In this document: one piece after another, positions 1 through 6,768 of the stretch | Numbering within the stretch: the stretch's first letter is position 1 | Layout: each line of letters starts with the position of its first letter | Translations under genes and position numbers: made by a program | DNA from: Bacillota bacterium | Lineage (GTDB): Bacteria; Bacillota; Clostridia; Lachnospirales; Lachnospiraceae | Assembly (NCBI GenBank): GCA_023398855.1 | Contig: JAEWRS010000543.1 | Span: 1-15,954, forward strand | Length of the DNA stretch: 15,954 bases | Direction of reading: 5' to 3' | Notes under the pieces: model-generated | The model's database searches: none | Told to the model about the DNA's origin: nothing | The model's input: the letters and a program-made list of their open reading frames with translations, nothing else

Positions 1-927
1 GATCTTACAACTGTTGTACAGGTTGGAGAAGAGATGGAAGCCAAAGTCATCAAGGTAAACGATGGTGAGGGTCAGGTAGCCCTGTCCTACAAGCGTTTGG
101 CGGCAGACAGAGGCAACAAGAAATTGGAAGAAGCATTTGAAAACCACGAGGTACTTACTGCAAAAGTTGCGCAGGTACTTGACGGTGGTTTAAGTGTGGT
201 TGTAGAGGGCGCAAGAGTCTTCATTCCCGCAAGCCTGGTATCTGATACTTATGAAAAGGATTTATCCAGATATGCGGATAAGGAGATTGAATTCATCATT
301 ACTGAATTCAACCCGAAGAGGAGAAGAATCATCGGCGACAGAAAGCAGATCATGGTTGCTAAGAGAGCCGAACTGCAGAAAGAATTATTTGCAAGAATCC
401 ATACGGGCGATGTTGTAGAAGGAACGATTAAGAATGTAACCGATTTTGGTGCATTCATTGATCTTGGCGGTGCTGATGGCCTGCTTCATATCTCCGAGAT
501 GAGCTGGGGCAGAGTAGAGAGCCCGAAAAAAGCATTCAAGGCAGGAGAAAAAATTAAAGTTCTTGTTAAGGATATTAATGGCGATAAGATCGCTCTTAGC
601 TTAAAGTTCCCAGATACAAATCCGTGGAAGGATGCTTCTTTAAAATATGCTGTTGGCAACGTAGTAAGCGGAAGAGTTGCACGTATGACTGATTTCGGCG
701 CATTTGTTGAGTTGGAACCAGGCGTTGATGCCCTGCTTCACGTATCCCAGATTTCCAAAGAGCATGTTGATAAGCCTTCAGATGTTCTGGGAATCGGCCA
801 GGAGATCGAAGCCAGAGTCGTTGATTTCAACGAAGGCGATAAGAAGATCAGCTTAAGTATTAAGGCTCTTCAGTCACAGGATGATAACTCAACAGAGGAT
901 GCACCGGTATATTCTGACGAAGTTTAA
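1..927 (+). CDS. S1 RNA-binding domain protein (ribosomal protein S1-like), 5' partial
   Basis: The reading frame is open from base 1, so the 5' part of the gene lies outside the window; the ATG at 34 is internal, because the preceding eleven codons ([11 protein letters not shown]) continue the same S1 fold. 308 residues are visible: the tail of one S1 domain (about 1-40), a second, more divergent one (about 55-120), and two clear S1 domains (about 136-206 and 222-293) with the hallmark stretches [11 protein letters not shown]...[10 protein letters not shown] and [10 protein letters not shown]...ALLHVSQIS. The acidic tail ends in SDEV. Proteins of this kind bind mRNA and assist translation initiation on the 30S subunit. 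In many clostridia the S1 repeats are fused behind IspH (HMBPP reductase); the missing N-terminus means that fusion can be neither shown nor excluded. Confidence 0.93.
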   Translation, partial: DLTTVVQVGEEMEAKVIKVNDGEGQVALSYKRLAADRGNKKLEEAFENHEVLTAKVAQVLDGGLSVVVEGARVFIPASLVSDTYEKDLSRYADKEIEFIITEFNPKRRRIIGDRKQIMVAKRAELQKELFARIHTGDVVEGTIKNVTDFGAFIDLGGADGLLHISEMSWGRVESPKKAFKAGEKIKVLVKDINGDKIALSLKFPDTNPWKDASLKYAVGNVVSGRVARMTDFGAFVELEPGVDALLHVSQISKEHVDKPSDVLGIGQEIEARVVDFNEGDKKISLSIKALQSQDDNSTEDAPVYSDEV

Positions 928-954
928 GCATAATAGATCATAGATGAACAGATG

Positions 955-982
955 AGGAAGTGGAGAGATCCACTTCCTTTTT
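955..982 (+). terminator. Rho-independent terminator after the S1 gene
   Basis: A nine-base-pair stem (AGGAAGTGG / CCACTTCCT) closes a six-base loop and runs into a T-tract ending at 982. It starts 27 bases after the S1 stop codon, so it probably ends that transcript. Confidence 0.85.
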
Positions 983-1021
983 ATGATGGTGAAAAGCTTG
1001 AAGAAAGAAGAGAGGAACAAT

Positions 1022-3082
1022 ATGAAAAGCAAGATCAAATTCTGTCTTGGGACAATTGCAGTGCTGACTTTTCTTGTATCAGGCTGTGGAAAAAAAATAG
1101 AAACACAGCTGGAACAGACGGAGGCTCAGCCGGCCAACGTAACAGGAGAAGCAGAACGTGCTTTAAAGGATACAACAGACGGAGTGAGGCTGGAAGATGA
1201 TTATTATGAGTCTGTAAACCAGAATCTTCTGGACAAGGTGGAGATACCAAAGGATTCCAGCAGCTGGAGCTATTTTTATCAGCTGGACCAGAATGCTTAC
1301 GAGGTTTTAAACGAAGTGCTGGAGGAGGCAGTAAAAAACCGGAAAGAGTTAAAGGATGGGGCTCTGGAGCAAAAAATTGCAGACCTATACTTGACTGCCA
1401 TGGATAAAAAAGGACGGGAAAGTGCCGGTTTTGGACAGCTTCAGCCTTATCTGAATGAGATTAGGAATGCCACTGATATCAGCGATTATTTAAAGAGTGT
1501 TGGACATGCATATAGGGATCTGGGTGTAGGCAGTATTATCACGGTACAGTGGATGGAGGATATGAGCGATTCCAGGCGGTATGCCCTGTATGTGGACGGG
1601 GCCGATTTAGGACCAGGGAAAGAAACTCTGGAGGATCAAACTCAGGAAAAACTCATGGACCAGTACAGGGAATATATAGGAAGAATTCTGGAGTATACGG
1701 GACAGAGCCATGAGGAAGCGCAAACAGCTGCTGAAGAAATTTTGGCCTTTCAGAAGGATCTGGCTGAAAGCGCCCTGTCATTAAGCCAGCAAAATGACCC
1801 TGATATCATATACAATCCATATTCCATAGCAGGGGTAAAGCTTTTGTTTTCTGATGGAACAGTGGATTCCTTTCTGACCTCAGCCGGGCTGGCTGATGTG
1901 GATTCCCTTGTGGTGACACAGAAGGAACAGCTAAAAAAGATCGGCCAATATCTGACGGAGGAGCACCTTTCTCTTTTGAAAAATTATTCGGTATATTGCC
2001 TGATCAATGACTTTGCGCCATATCTCACTCCTGAGATCAGGAATCATCATTTGGATTGGAATAATGTGCAGAGCGGTATTAAGGAAAGAAAGACCGATGA
2101 AAAGATCGCCGGAGAAATGACCCAGAATATGCTTGGGTTTGAATTTGGAAAGCTATATGTGGATAAAAGCTTTACCCAGAAGGATAAAGAAGCGATTGAA
2201 GAAATGGCAAGAAAAATCCTCGGGAGTTATAAAGAACAGATCATGGCTCTTGATTGGATGGGTGAGGAAACGAAGGTGGCTGCTGGCAAAAAGCTGGACA
2301 ACATGACTCTTAAGATCGGATATCCGGACAAGTGGCCTGATGATTATGGAAAGGCGTCTGTCACACCGGCCGAAAAGGGAGGGACCTTTATTGACAATAT
2401 TCTGTCCCTTGTTAAGGCAAAAGCCGATGTGGACCGGGAAAAGGTCCGGCAACCAGTGGATAAAACGGAATGGGGAATGACTCCACAGACTGTCAATGCT
2501 TATTATAATCCTACTGGCAATGAGATCGTTTTTCCGGCTGCCATTTTACAGGCCCCCTTTTATGACCCTTCTGCAGAGTACGCTTCAAATCTGGGAGGAA
2601 TCGGATCGGTCATTGCCCATGAAGTCAGCCATGCCTTTGATTCCTCTGGTTCTCTTTATGATGAAACAGGGAATTACCATGTATGGTGGACGAATGATGA
2701 CAGGGCTAAATTTAAGCAATTGGCTGACGGTGTGGTGGCTTATTATGACGGACAGGAAGGCTTTAAGGGGCGTATGGTAAACGGAACACAGACTTTAAAT
2801 GAGAATATTGCTGATCTGGGTTCCATGGCCTGTATTACTTCAATTTTAGGAGATGATGCAGATGGCCTGCGTCTGGCCTTTGAGCAATACGCGACAATAT
2901 GGGCTGCCAAGTATACACCGGAAACAATGATCAAAAGGCTGAATACGGATGTACATTCTCCAGCCAGGGTAAGAGTCAATGCAGTTCTTGGCGCTACTGA
3001 TGCTTTTTATAAAGCTTATCCGGAGATTAAGGCAGGAGATGCCATGTACGTGGCTCCCCAAAGACGAGTGAAAATCTGGTAA
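1022..3082 (+). CDS. M13-family (neprilysin-like) zinc metallopeptidase, lipoprotein
   Basis: This is a 686-residue endopeptidase of family M13 (PepO/neprilysin type), predicted to act outside the membrane on peptides. The start at 1022 is preferred over the in-frame ATG at 983 because 983 abuts the terminator T-tract, while 1022 has an AGAGAGGA ribosome binding site and gives a clean lipoprotein signal: basic N-terminus, hydrophobic core and lipobox LVSGC with Cys22. Catalytic features are all present: NAYY substrate-binding motif (Asn492-Tyr495), zinc motif HEVSH (His533, Glu534, His537), and ENIAD (Glu594, Asp598) supplying the third ligand. The C-terminus reads RVKIW, a common bacterial ending in place of the animal CxxW. 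Length fits the family. It is flanked by terminators on both sides, so it is probably monocistronic; I see no convincing promoter in the short gap ahead of it. Confidence 0.93.
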   Translation: MKSKIKFCLGTIAVLTFLVSGCGKKIETQLEQTEAQPANVTGEAERALKDTTDGVRLEDDYYESVNQNLLDKVEIPKDSSSWSYFYQLDQNAYEVLNEVLEEAVKNRKELKDGALEQKIADLYLTAMDKKGRESAGFGQLQPYLNEIRNATDISDYLKSVGHAYRDLGVGSIITVQWMEDMSDSRRYALYVDGADLGPGKETLEDQTQEKLMDQYREYIGRILEYTGQSHEEAQTAAEEILAFQKDLAESALSLSQQNDPDIIYNPYSIAGVKLLFSDGTVDSFLTSAGLADVDSLVVTQKEQLKKIGQYLTEEHLSLLKNYSVYCLINDFAPYLTPEIRNHHLDWNNVQSGIKERKTDEKIAGEMTQNMLGFEFGKLYVDKSFTQKDKEAIEEMARKILGSYKEQIMALDWMGEETKVAAGKKLDNMTLKIGYPDKWPDDYGKASVTPAEKGGTFIDNILSLVKAKADVDREKVRQPVDKTEWGMTPQTVNAYYNPTGNEIVFPAAILQAPFYDPSAEYASNLGGIGSVIAHEVSHAFDSSGSLYDETGNYHVWWTNDDRAKFKQLADGVVAYYDGQEGFKGRMVNGTQTLNENIADLGSMACITSILGDDADGLRLAFEQYATIWAAKYTPETMIKRLNTDVHSPARVRVNAVLGATDAFYKAYPEIKAGDAMYVAPQRRVKIW

Positions 3083-3093
3083 AATTATATGAG

Positions 3094-3139
3094 AAAACCA
3101 TGATATGGCTGGAAAGTAACGGCTATATCATGGTTTTTT
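3094..3139 (+). terminator. Terminator after the M13 peptidase
   Basis: Arms AAAACCATGATAT (3094-3106) and ATATCATGGTTTT (from 3125) pair over 13 bases around an 18-base loop and end in a T run at 3139. The long A/T-flanked stem could work in both directions. Confidence 0.85.
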
Positions 3140-3167
3140 AAGTGAACAAAAAACCTGAATAAAAAAC

Positions 3168-3196
3168 TTGACAACCAGCGGAGGTTAGTGTATACT
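3168..3196 (+). promoter_or_regulatory. Sigma-A promoter of the feo locus
   Basis: TTGACA (3168-3173), a 17-base spacer, and TATACT (3191-3196) form a near-consensus vegetative promoter. Transcription should begin near 3203, about 60 bases before feoA. The -10 box lies inside the 20-bp palindrome at 3182-3201, so a protein bound there would block RNA polymerase. Confidence 0.85.
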
Positions 3197-3201
3197 AACC
3201 T
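3182..3201 (+). promoter_or_regulatory. Palindromic operator over the -10 box (DtxR/MntR-like candidate)
   Basis: AGGTTAGTGTATACTAACCT has perfect eight-base arms around GTAT and covers the -10 element. The AGGTTAG/CTAACCT arms resemble known DtxR/IdeR boxes (TTAGGTTAGCCTAACCTAA), so a metal-responsive DtxR-family repressor is the best guess; no such gene is in the window. The core GTTAG-N5-ACTAA recurs at 3730-3744 and 6745-6759. Confidence 0.65.
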
Positions 3202-3207
3202 ATGGGT

Positions 3208-3226
3208 AATGGGAATGATTCTCATT
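3208..3226 (+). promoter_or_regulatory. Fur box upstream of feoA
   Basis: AATGGGAATGATTCTCATT is a 19-base palindrome centred on 3217 with one mismatched pair in nine. It closely follows the classical Fur box pattern (GATAATGATAATCATTATC; inner 7-1-7 form at 3210-3224). It sits just after the predicted transcription start, a repressing position. Together with the palindrome at 3182 it suggests two metal regulators at one promoter. Confidence 0.75.
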
Positions 3227-3264
3227 AATGAATTCATGAATATCAAAAAGAAAGAAGATGATGG

Positions 3265-3480
3265 ATGATGCCATTGACTATGGTGAAAACAGGGGAATCC
3301 AATGTGATCCGTAAGGTGGGCGGCAAGGAAGAGACAAGACGTTTTTTGGAGAATCTGGGTTTTGTATCCGGAGGAGTCGTAACAGTTGTTTCTGAAATAG
3401 GCGGAAATATGATTGTAAATGTAAAGGATTCCAGAGTAGCGATTGGAAAGGATATGGCCAATAAGATTCTGGTGGAATAG
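3265..3480 (+). CDS. feoA: FeoA-family ferrous iron transport accessory protein (first copy)
   Basis: A 71-residue SH3-like FeoA protein, expected to be cytoplasmic and to assist or regulate FeoB. It opens MMPLTMVKTGE and carries the FeoA pattern GGKEETRRFLENLGFVSGGVV followed by a GGNMIVNVKDSRVAIG strand region and the end ILVE. Start: ATG at 3265 or 3268, both seven to ten bases after AGAAAGAAG; the ATGs at 3258 and 3261 are in a frame that soon stops. It is the first gene after the feo promoter and is followed after 17 bases by a second FeoA. The LGF (rather than MGL) version of the turn separates it from the second copy. Confidence 0.92.
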   Translation: MMPLTMVKTGESNVIRKVGGKEETRRFLENLGFVSGGVVTVVSEIGGNMIVNVKDSRVAIGKDMANKILVE

Positions 3481-3497
3481 AGAAGGAGAAAAAGACA

Positions 3498-3716
3498 ATG
3501 ACATTAAAGGAAGTTCCATGCGGAAAATCAGTAAAGGTAACTAAACTTACCGGAGAAGGCCCGGTTAAGAGGCGGATCATGGATATGGGGCTCACAAAAG
3601 GAGTGGATGTTTTTGTGAGAAAGGTTGCGCCCCTTGGTGATCCCATTGAAGTTACCGTAAGAGGATATGAGTTATCCCTGCGGAAGGCAGATGCGGAAAT
3701 GATTCTTGTGGAGTAA
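3498..3716 (+). CDS. feoA: FeoA-family protein (second copy)
   Basis: A 72-residue FeoA domain protein with the classical features: N-terminal L-x-x-V-P-x-G, then VKRRIMDMGLTKGVDVFVRKVAPLGDPIEVTVRGYELSLRKADAEMILVE. The MGL, PLGDP and RGYELSLRKADA blocks are those of FeoA proteins partnering a full FeoB. An AAGGAG lies ten bases before the ATG. It is only distantly similar to the first FeoA, so the pair is not a recent duplication; paired FeoA genes ahead of FeoB are common in clostridia. Confidence 0.94.
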   Translation: MTLKEVPCGKSVKVTKLTGEGPVKRRIMDMGLTKGVDVFVRKVAPLGDPIEVTVRGYELSLRKADAEMILVE

Positions 3717-3719
3717 TTT

Positions 3720-3747
3720 TTGCAAATGAGTTAGGTATGACTAATAC
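3720..3747 (+). promoter_or_regulatory. Candidate internal promoter and operator before feoB
   Basis: The 69-base gap between feoA2 and feoB holds GTTAGGTATGACTAAT (3730-3745), sharing GTTAG-N5-ACTAA with the main feo operator. A possible promoter overlaps it: TTGCAA (3720-3725), 16 bases, TAATAC (3742-3747). The motif match is direct; promoter activity is inferred and the boxes are only fair. Confidence 0.4.
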
Positions 3748-3785
3748 CGGAAATTTAGATGCTGACAGGCAGAAAGAGGTAGAGT

Positions 3786-5969
3786 ATGTCAATAAAGATT
3801 GCATTAGCAGGTAATCCCAACTGCGGAAAAACAACGTTGTTTAACGCACTGACAGGATCCAATCAGTTTGTGGGGAACTGGCCTGGCGTAACGGTAGAGA
3901 AGAAGGAAGGAAAGCTGAAGGGCCATAAAGATGTGATTATCATGGACCTTCCCGGAATTTATTCTCTTTCTCCCTATACCCTGGAAGAAGTGGTGGCCAG
4001 AAATTATCTGATCACTGAGAGGCCGGATGCGATTTTGAACATCGTGGATGGAACCAATATTGAGCGTAACTTATATTTGTCCACTCAACTTATGGAGCTG
4101 GGTATTCCAGTGGTCATGGCGGTAAACATGATGGATATTGTTGAGAAAAACGGAGACAAAATACATATCCAGAAGCTGAGCCAGAAGCTGGGCTGTGAAG
4201 TAGTGGAAATTTCTGCATTAAAGGGAACCGGTATCCAGGAGGCGGCAAAAAAGGCCGTAGCAGTGGCGAATGAGAAAAGCAAAGCGGTTCCGGTCCATAA
4301 ATTTGCTCAGGAAGTGGAATCGGTTCTGGATTCCATTGAAGATAAGCTGGGAAATGAGATCCCGGCGGAACAGAAGCGTTTCTTTGCCATCAAGCTTCTG
4401 GAAAAAGATAATAAAATCCAGAACCAGATGAAGCATGTTCCGGATGTATCGGAAGAGATCAGCCGGATTGAGAAGGAAATGGATGATGATACGGAAAGCA
4501 TCATCACCAACGAGCGTTATGTATACCTTTCATCCATTATTCAGGAATGCTATACTCGAAACAAATCGGAAAAGATGACAATATCTGACAAAATCGACCG
4601 GATTGTTACAAACCGTTTCCTGGCGCTTCCCATATTTGCGGTAGTGATGTACATTGTGTACTATGTTTCCGTAACAACCATTGGAACCTGGGCAACAGAC
4701 TGGGCCAATGACGGAGTATTTGGCGAAGGCTTCTCTTTCTTTGGTTTAGATATTCCTGGGGTGCCTGTTGTATTGGAAGGAATCTTAACGGCTGTCGGCT
4801 GTGCAGACTGGCTCCAGGGATTGATTCTTGACGGAATCGTGGCCGGTGTCGGCGCTGTTCTTGGATTTGTACCTCAGATGCTGGTACTGTTTATTTTCCT
4901 GGCTTTTTTGGAGTCCTGCGGCTACATGGCACGAGTTGCTTTCATTATGGACCGCATTTTCCGTAAATTCGGTCTTTCCGGTAAATCCTTTATTCCCATG
5001 CTGATTGGAAGTGGCTGCGGCGTGCCAGGTATTATGGCTTCCCGTACCATTGAAAATGACCGTGACCGTAAAATGACCATTATGACAACCACCTTTATCC
5101 CTTGTGGTGCAAAGCTTCCTATCATCGCTCTGATTGCAGGAGCACTGTTTGGAGGAGCCTGGTGGGTTGCTCCCAGCGCTTATTTCGTAGGCGTGGCAGC
5201 CATCATCTGCTCTGGTATCATATTAAAGAAAACAAAGATGTTTGCAGGTGATCCGGCTCCCTTTGTTATGGAACTTCCCGCTTACCATATGCCAACGGTT
5301 GGAAATATCTTAAGAAGTATGTGGGAGAGAGGCTGGTCGTTTATTAAGAAGGCAGGAACAATTATTCTGCTTTCCACCATTGTTGTATGGTTTGCTTCCT
5401 ACTTTGGCTGGATAGACGGTCAATTCCAGTTGCTGGAAAGCGATCAGCTGGACCACAGTATTCTTGCACTAATGGGCAGCAGCATCAGCTGGATCTTTGC
5501 TCCCCTTGGCTGGGGAGACTGGAAATCCGCAGTCGCCGCTCTCACCGGCCTGGTGGCCAAGGAAAACGTGGTGGGAACCTTTGGCATACTCTTCGGATTT
5601 GCTGAAGTGGCTGAGGATGGATCTGAAATCTGGGGAACGCTGGCAGGAAGCATGACACCTGTTGCCGCTTATTCATTCCTGGTATTTAACCTTTTATGCG
5701 CTCCTTGCTTTGCTGCTATGGGTGCCATTAAAAGAGAAATGAACAATGCCAGATGGTTCTGGTTTGCCGTTGGATATCAAACACTTCTGGCTTATGTGGT
5801 ATCCCTTTGCGTTTACCAGGTCGGAACCCTGCTAATCACAGGAACCTTTGGAATCTTTACTGCTGTAGCTTTTGCATTGATCGCTGGTTTCGTTTATCTG
5901 CTGATCCGGAGACCGAAGGAAGAGAACACATCGAACATTCATTTAAGCAGCGTGGCTGGGGCGAAATAA
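3786..5969 (+). CDS. feoB: Ferrous iron transporter FeoB
   Basis: A 727-residue Fe(II) uptake permease with an N-terminal GTPase and a membrane domain, the usual FeoB size. G motifs are complete: G1 GNPNCGKTT (residues 9-17), G2 around Thr36, G3 DLPG (54-57), G4 NMMD (114-117), G5 SAL (143-145). A helical linker follows to about residue 270, then membrane segments from about residue 283 containing the paired gate regions, with conserved blocks GFVPQMLVLFIFLAFLES and GSGCGVPG, and later TGLVAKENVVGT and FNLLCAPCFAA. The C-terminus is charged. RBS GAGGT precedes the ATG. It follows two feoA genes and is followed by a FeoB-associated Cys-rich peptide, so the full Fe(II) uptake unit is present; no feoC is seen. 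Confidence 0.97.
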   Translation: MSIKIALAGNPNCGKTTLFNALTGSNQFVGNWPGVTVEKKEGKLKGHKDVIIMDLPGIYSLSPYTLEEVVARNYLITERPDAILNIVDGTNIERNLYLSTQLMELGIPVVMAVNMMDIVEKNGDKIHIQKLSQKLGCEVVEISALKGTGIQEAAKKAVAVANEKSKAVPVHKFAQEVESVLDSIEDKLGNEIPAEQKRFFAIKLLEKDNKIQNQMKHVPDVSEEISRIEKEMDDDTESIITNERYVYLSSIIQECYTRNKSEKMTISDKIDRIVTNRFLALPIFAVVMYIVYYVSVTTIGTWATDWANDGVFGEGFSFFGLDIPGVPVVLEGILTAVGCADWLQGLILDGIVAGVGAVLGFVPQMLVLFIFLAFLESCGYMARVAFIMDRIFRKFGLSGKSFIPMLIGSGCGVPGIMASRTIENDRDRKMTIMTTTFIPCGAKLPIIALIAGALFGGAWWVAPSAYFVGVAAIICSGIILKKTKMFAGDPAPFVMELPAYHMPTVGNILRSMWERGWSFIKKAGTIILLSTIVVWFASYFGWIDGQFQLLESDQLDHSILALMGSSISWIFAPLGWGDWKSAVAALTGLVAKENVVGTFGILFGFAEVAEDGSEIWGTLAGSMTPVAAYSFLVFNLLCAPCFAAMGAIKREMNNARWFWFAVGYQTLLAYVVSLCVYQVGTLLITGTFGIFTAVAFALIAGFVYLLIRRPKEENTSNIHLSSVAGAK

Positions 5970-5984
5970 GCTTTGCCATAGCTG

Positions 5985-6009
5985 AGGCCTGCAGCTTATC
6001 TGCAGGCCT
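5985..6009 (+). other. Perfect intercistronic hairpin between feoB and the Cys-rich peptide gene
   Basis: AGGCCTGCAG (5985-5994) and CTGCAGGCCT (6000-6009) form a perfect ten-base-pair stem with a five-base loop. No T-tract follows, so it is not a typical intrinsic terminator. It sits 15 bases after the feoB stop and 8 bases before the AAGGAGG of the next gene, a position suited to mRNA stabilisation, processing or partial attenuation. Confidence 0.7.
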
Positions 6010-6029
6010 TCATAATAAGGAGGTACTTT

Positions 6030-6167
6030 ATGGGAACACTGGTTGTTTTAGTTGTTGTTGCCGGAGCAGTGGCTTTGGCGGTAAAGAGTATGATTCGTGA
6101 TAAAAAGAATGGGAAATCCATACAGTGCGGCGGAGAATGCAAAAATTGCGGCGGGCATTGCCATTAG
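6030..6167 (+). CDS. FeoB-associated Cys-rich membrane micropeptide
   Basis: A 45-residue protein starting MGTLVVLVVVAGAVALAV, a single membrane helix at about residues 2-19, then a basic linker (KSMIRDKKNGKS) and a cysteine-rich tail, CGGECKNCGGHCH, with Cys33, Cys37, Cys40, Cys44 and two histidines. An ideal AAGGAGG six bases upstream supports translation. Size, topology, tail and position right after feoB match the FeoB-associated Cys-rich membrane protein family, common in clostridia and of uncertain function. The CX3CX2CX3C pattern suggests binding of iron or another thiophilic metal at the cytoplasmic mouth of FeoB; that is inference. Confidence 0.9.
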   Translation: MGTLVVLVVVAGAVALAVKSMIRDKKNGKSIQCGGECKNCGGHCH

Positions 6168-6246
6168 ATTAACTGAATAAAGGAACCGCCTTGGTGTATT
6201 CCTATATACGTTAAGCCTTAAAACACCTGTAAACGGAGGCGCGCAA

Positions 6247-6738
6247 GTGGAGAGACAAACTAACATCAACGAAAAAAGGAAAGTGCCTGACGCCAGAAGC
6301 TATCACAGGACAAAAATGCAGAAAGATCTGATCATTGAGAAGCTGAAGGAAAAAGGCTGCAGGATTACGAAACAGCGTTGTACGCTGTTGGATGTGATAC
6401 TGGAGCATGAATGCTCCAGCTGTAAAGAGATTTATTATAAAGCATCTGGCGTGGATGAAACCATCGGTGCAGCGACTGTCTACCGTATGGTCAACATCCT
6501 GGAAGAAATCGGGGCCATCAGCCGGAAAAACATGTATAAAATCGTGTATTCGGATAATTGCCCTATGGAAGAAGCGTGTACCGTGGTTTTAGATGATGAG
6601 ACTACTTATCAGCTTTCTGCCAAAAACTGGAACCAGGTGGTTCAGGCAGGGCTCAGTGCCTGCGGATATTTAGATGGTCAGAAAATATCTTCTATTATAG
6701 TAAAGCCCTGTGAATGTGAGAATGCTGATTGTGTTTAA
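6247..6738 (+). CDS. Fur-family transcriptional regulator, cysteine-rich variant
   Basis: A 163-residue protein with a Fur-type winged helix: ITKQRCTLLDVILEH (40-54), then SSCKEIYYKASG and the recognition region TIGAATVYRMVNILEEIGAISR (72-93). The start is GTG at 6247, supported by GGAGG seven bases upstream; ATG at 6316 (residue 24) is a weaker choice without a clear RBS. The C-terminal half is unusual. The Fur HHDHLIC-type metal motif is absent and only two histidines exist (His20, His54), while ten cysteines are present (38, 45, 56, 59, 105, 111, 139, 155, 157, 162), ending CECENADC. It may sense metal or redox state through cysteines. It follows the FeoB peptide by 79 bases and is likely part of the iron regulon; the Fur box at 3208 is a plausible target, but that is inference. 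Confidence 0.85.
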   Translation: MERQTNINEKRKVPDARSYHRTKMQKDLIIEKLKEKGCRITKQRCTLLDVILEHECSSCKEIYYKASGVDETIGAATVYRMVNILEEIGAISRKNMYKIVYSDNCPMEEACTVVLDDETTYQLSAKNWNQVVQAGLSACGYLDGQKISSIIVKPCECENADCV

Positions 6739-6744
6739 CAGGAA

Positions 6745-6760
6745 GTTAGCGTTAACTAAC
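6745..6760 (+). promoter_or_regulatory. Third copy of the feo operator motif, before the HD-GYP gene
   Basis: GTTAGCGTTAACTAAC lies between the fur-like stop codon and the HD-GYP start and shares GTTAG-N5-ACTAA with 3184-3198 and 3730-3744; the outer arms GTTAG/CTAAC are palindromic. A weak promoter (TTGTGT 6729-6734, 18 bases, TAACTA 6753-6758) may overlap. This implies that the HD-GYP gene responds to the same metal signal as feo. Confidence 0.5.
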
Positions 6761-6768
6761 CAAAAGAA

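Noticed and set aside
983..1021. Upstream in-frame ATG of the M13 peptidase
   Set aside because: It touches the terminator T-tract and would bury the lipoprotein signal behind 13 charged residues; ATG 1022 has the RBS and a normal signal sequence.
952..1200. 82-residue + strand reading frame overlapping the peptidase start
   Set aside because: It begins inside the terminator stem, lacks a suitable RBS and lies in another frame of a well-supported lipoprotein gene.
3085..3519. 144-residue minus-strand frame across the feo promoter and feoA
   Set aside because: It crosses a terminator, a promoter and two operators and is antisense to a certain feoA; composition is that of an antisense shadow.
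5753..6100. 115-residue + strand frame spanning the feoB end and the micropeptide gene
   Set aside because: It overlaps feoB, the hairpin and the micropeptide in another frame, with no RBS or family resemblance.
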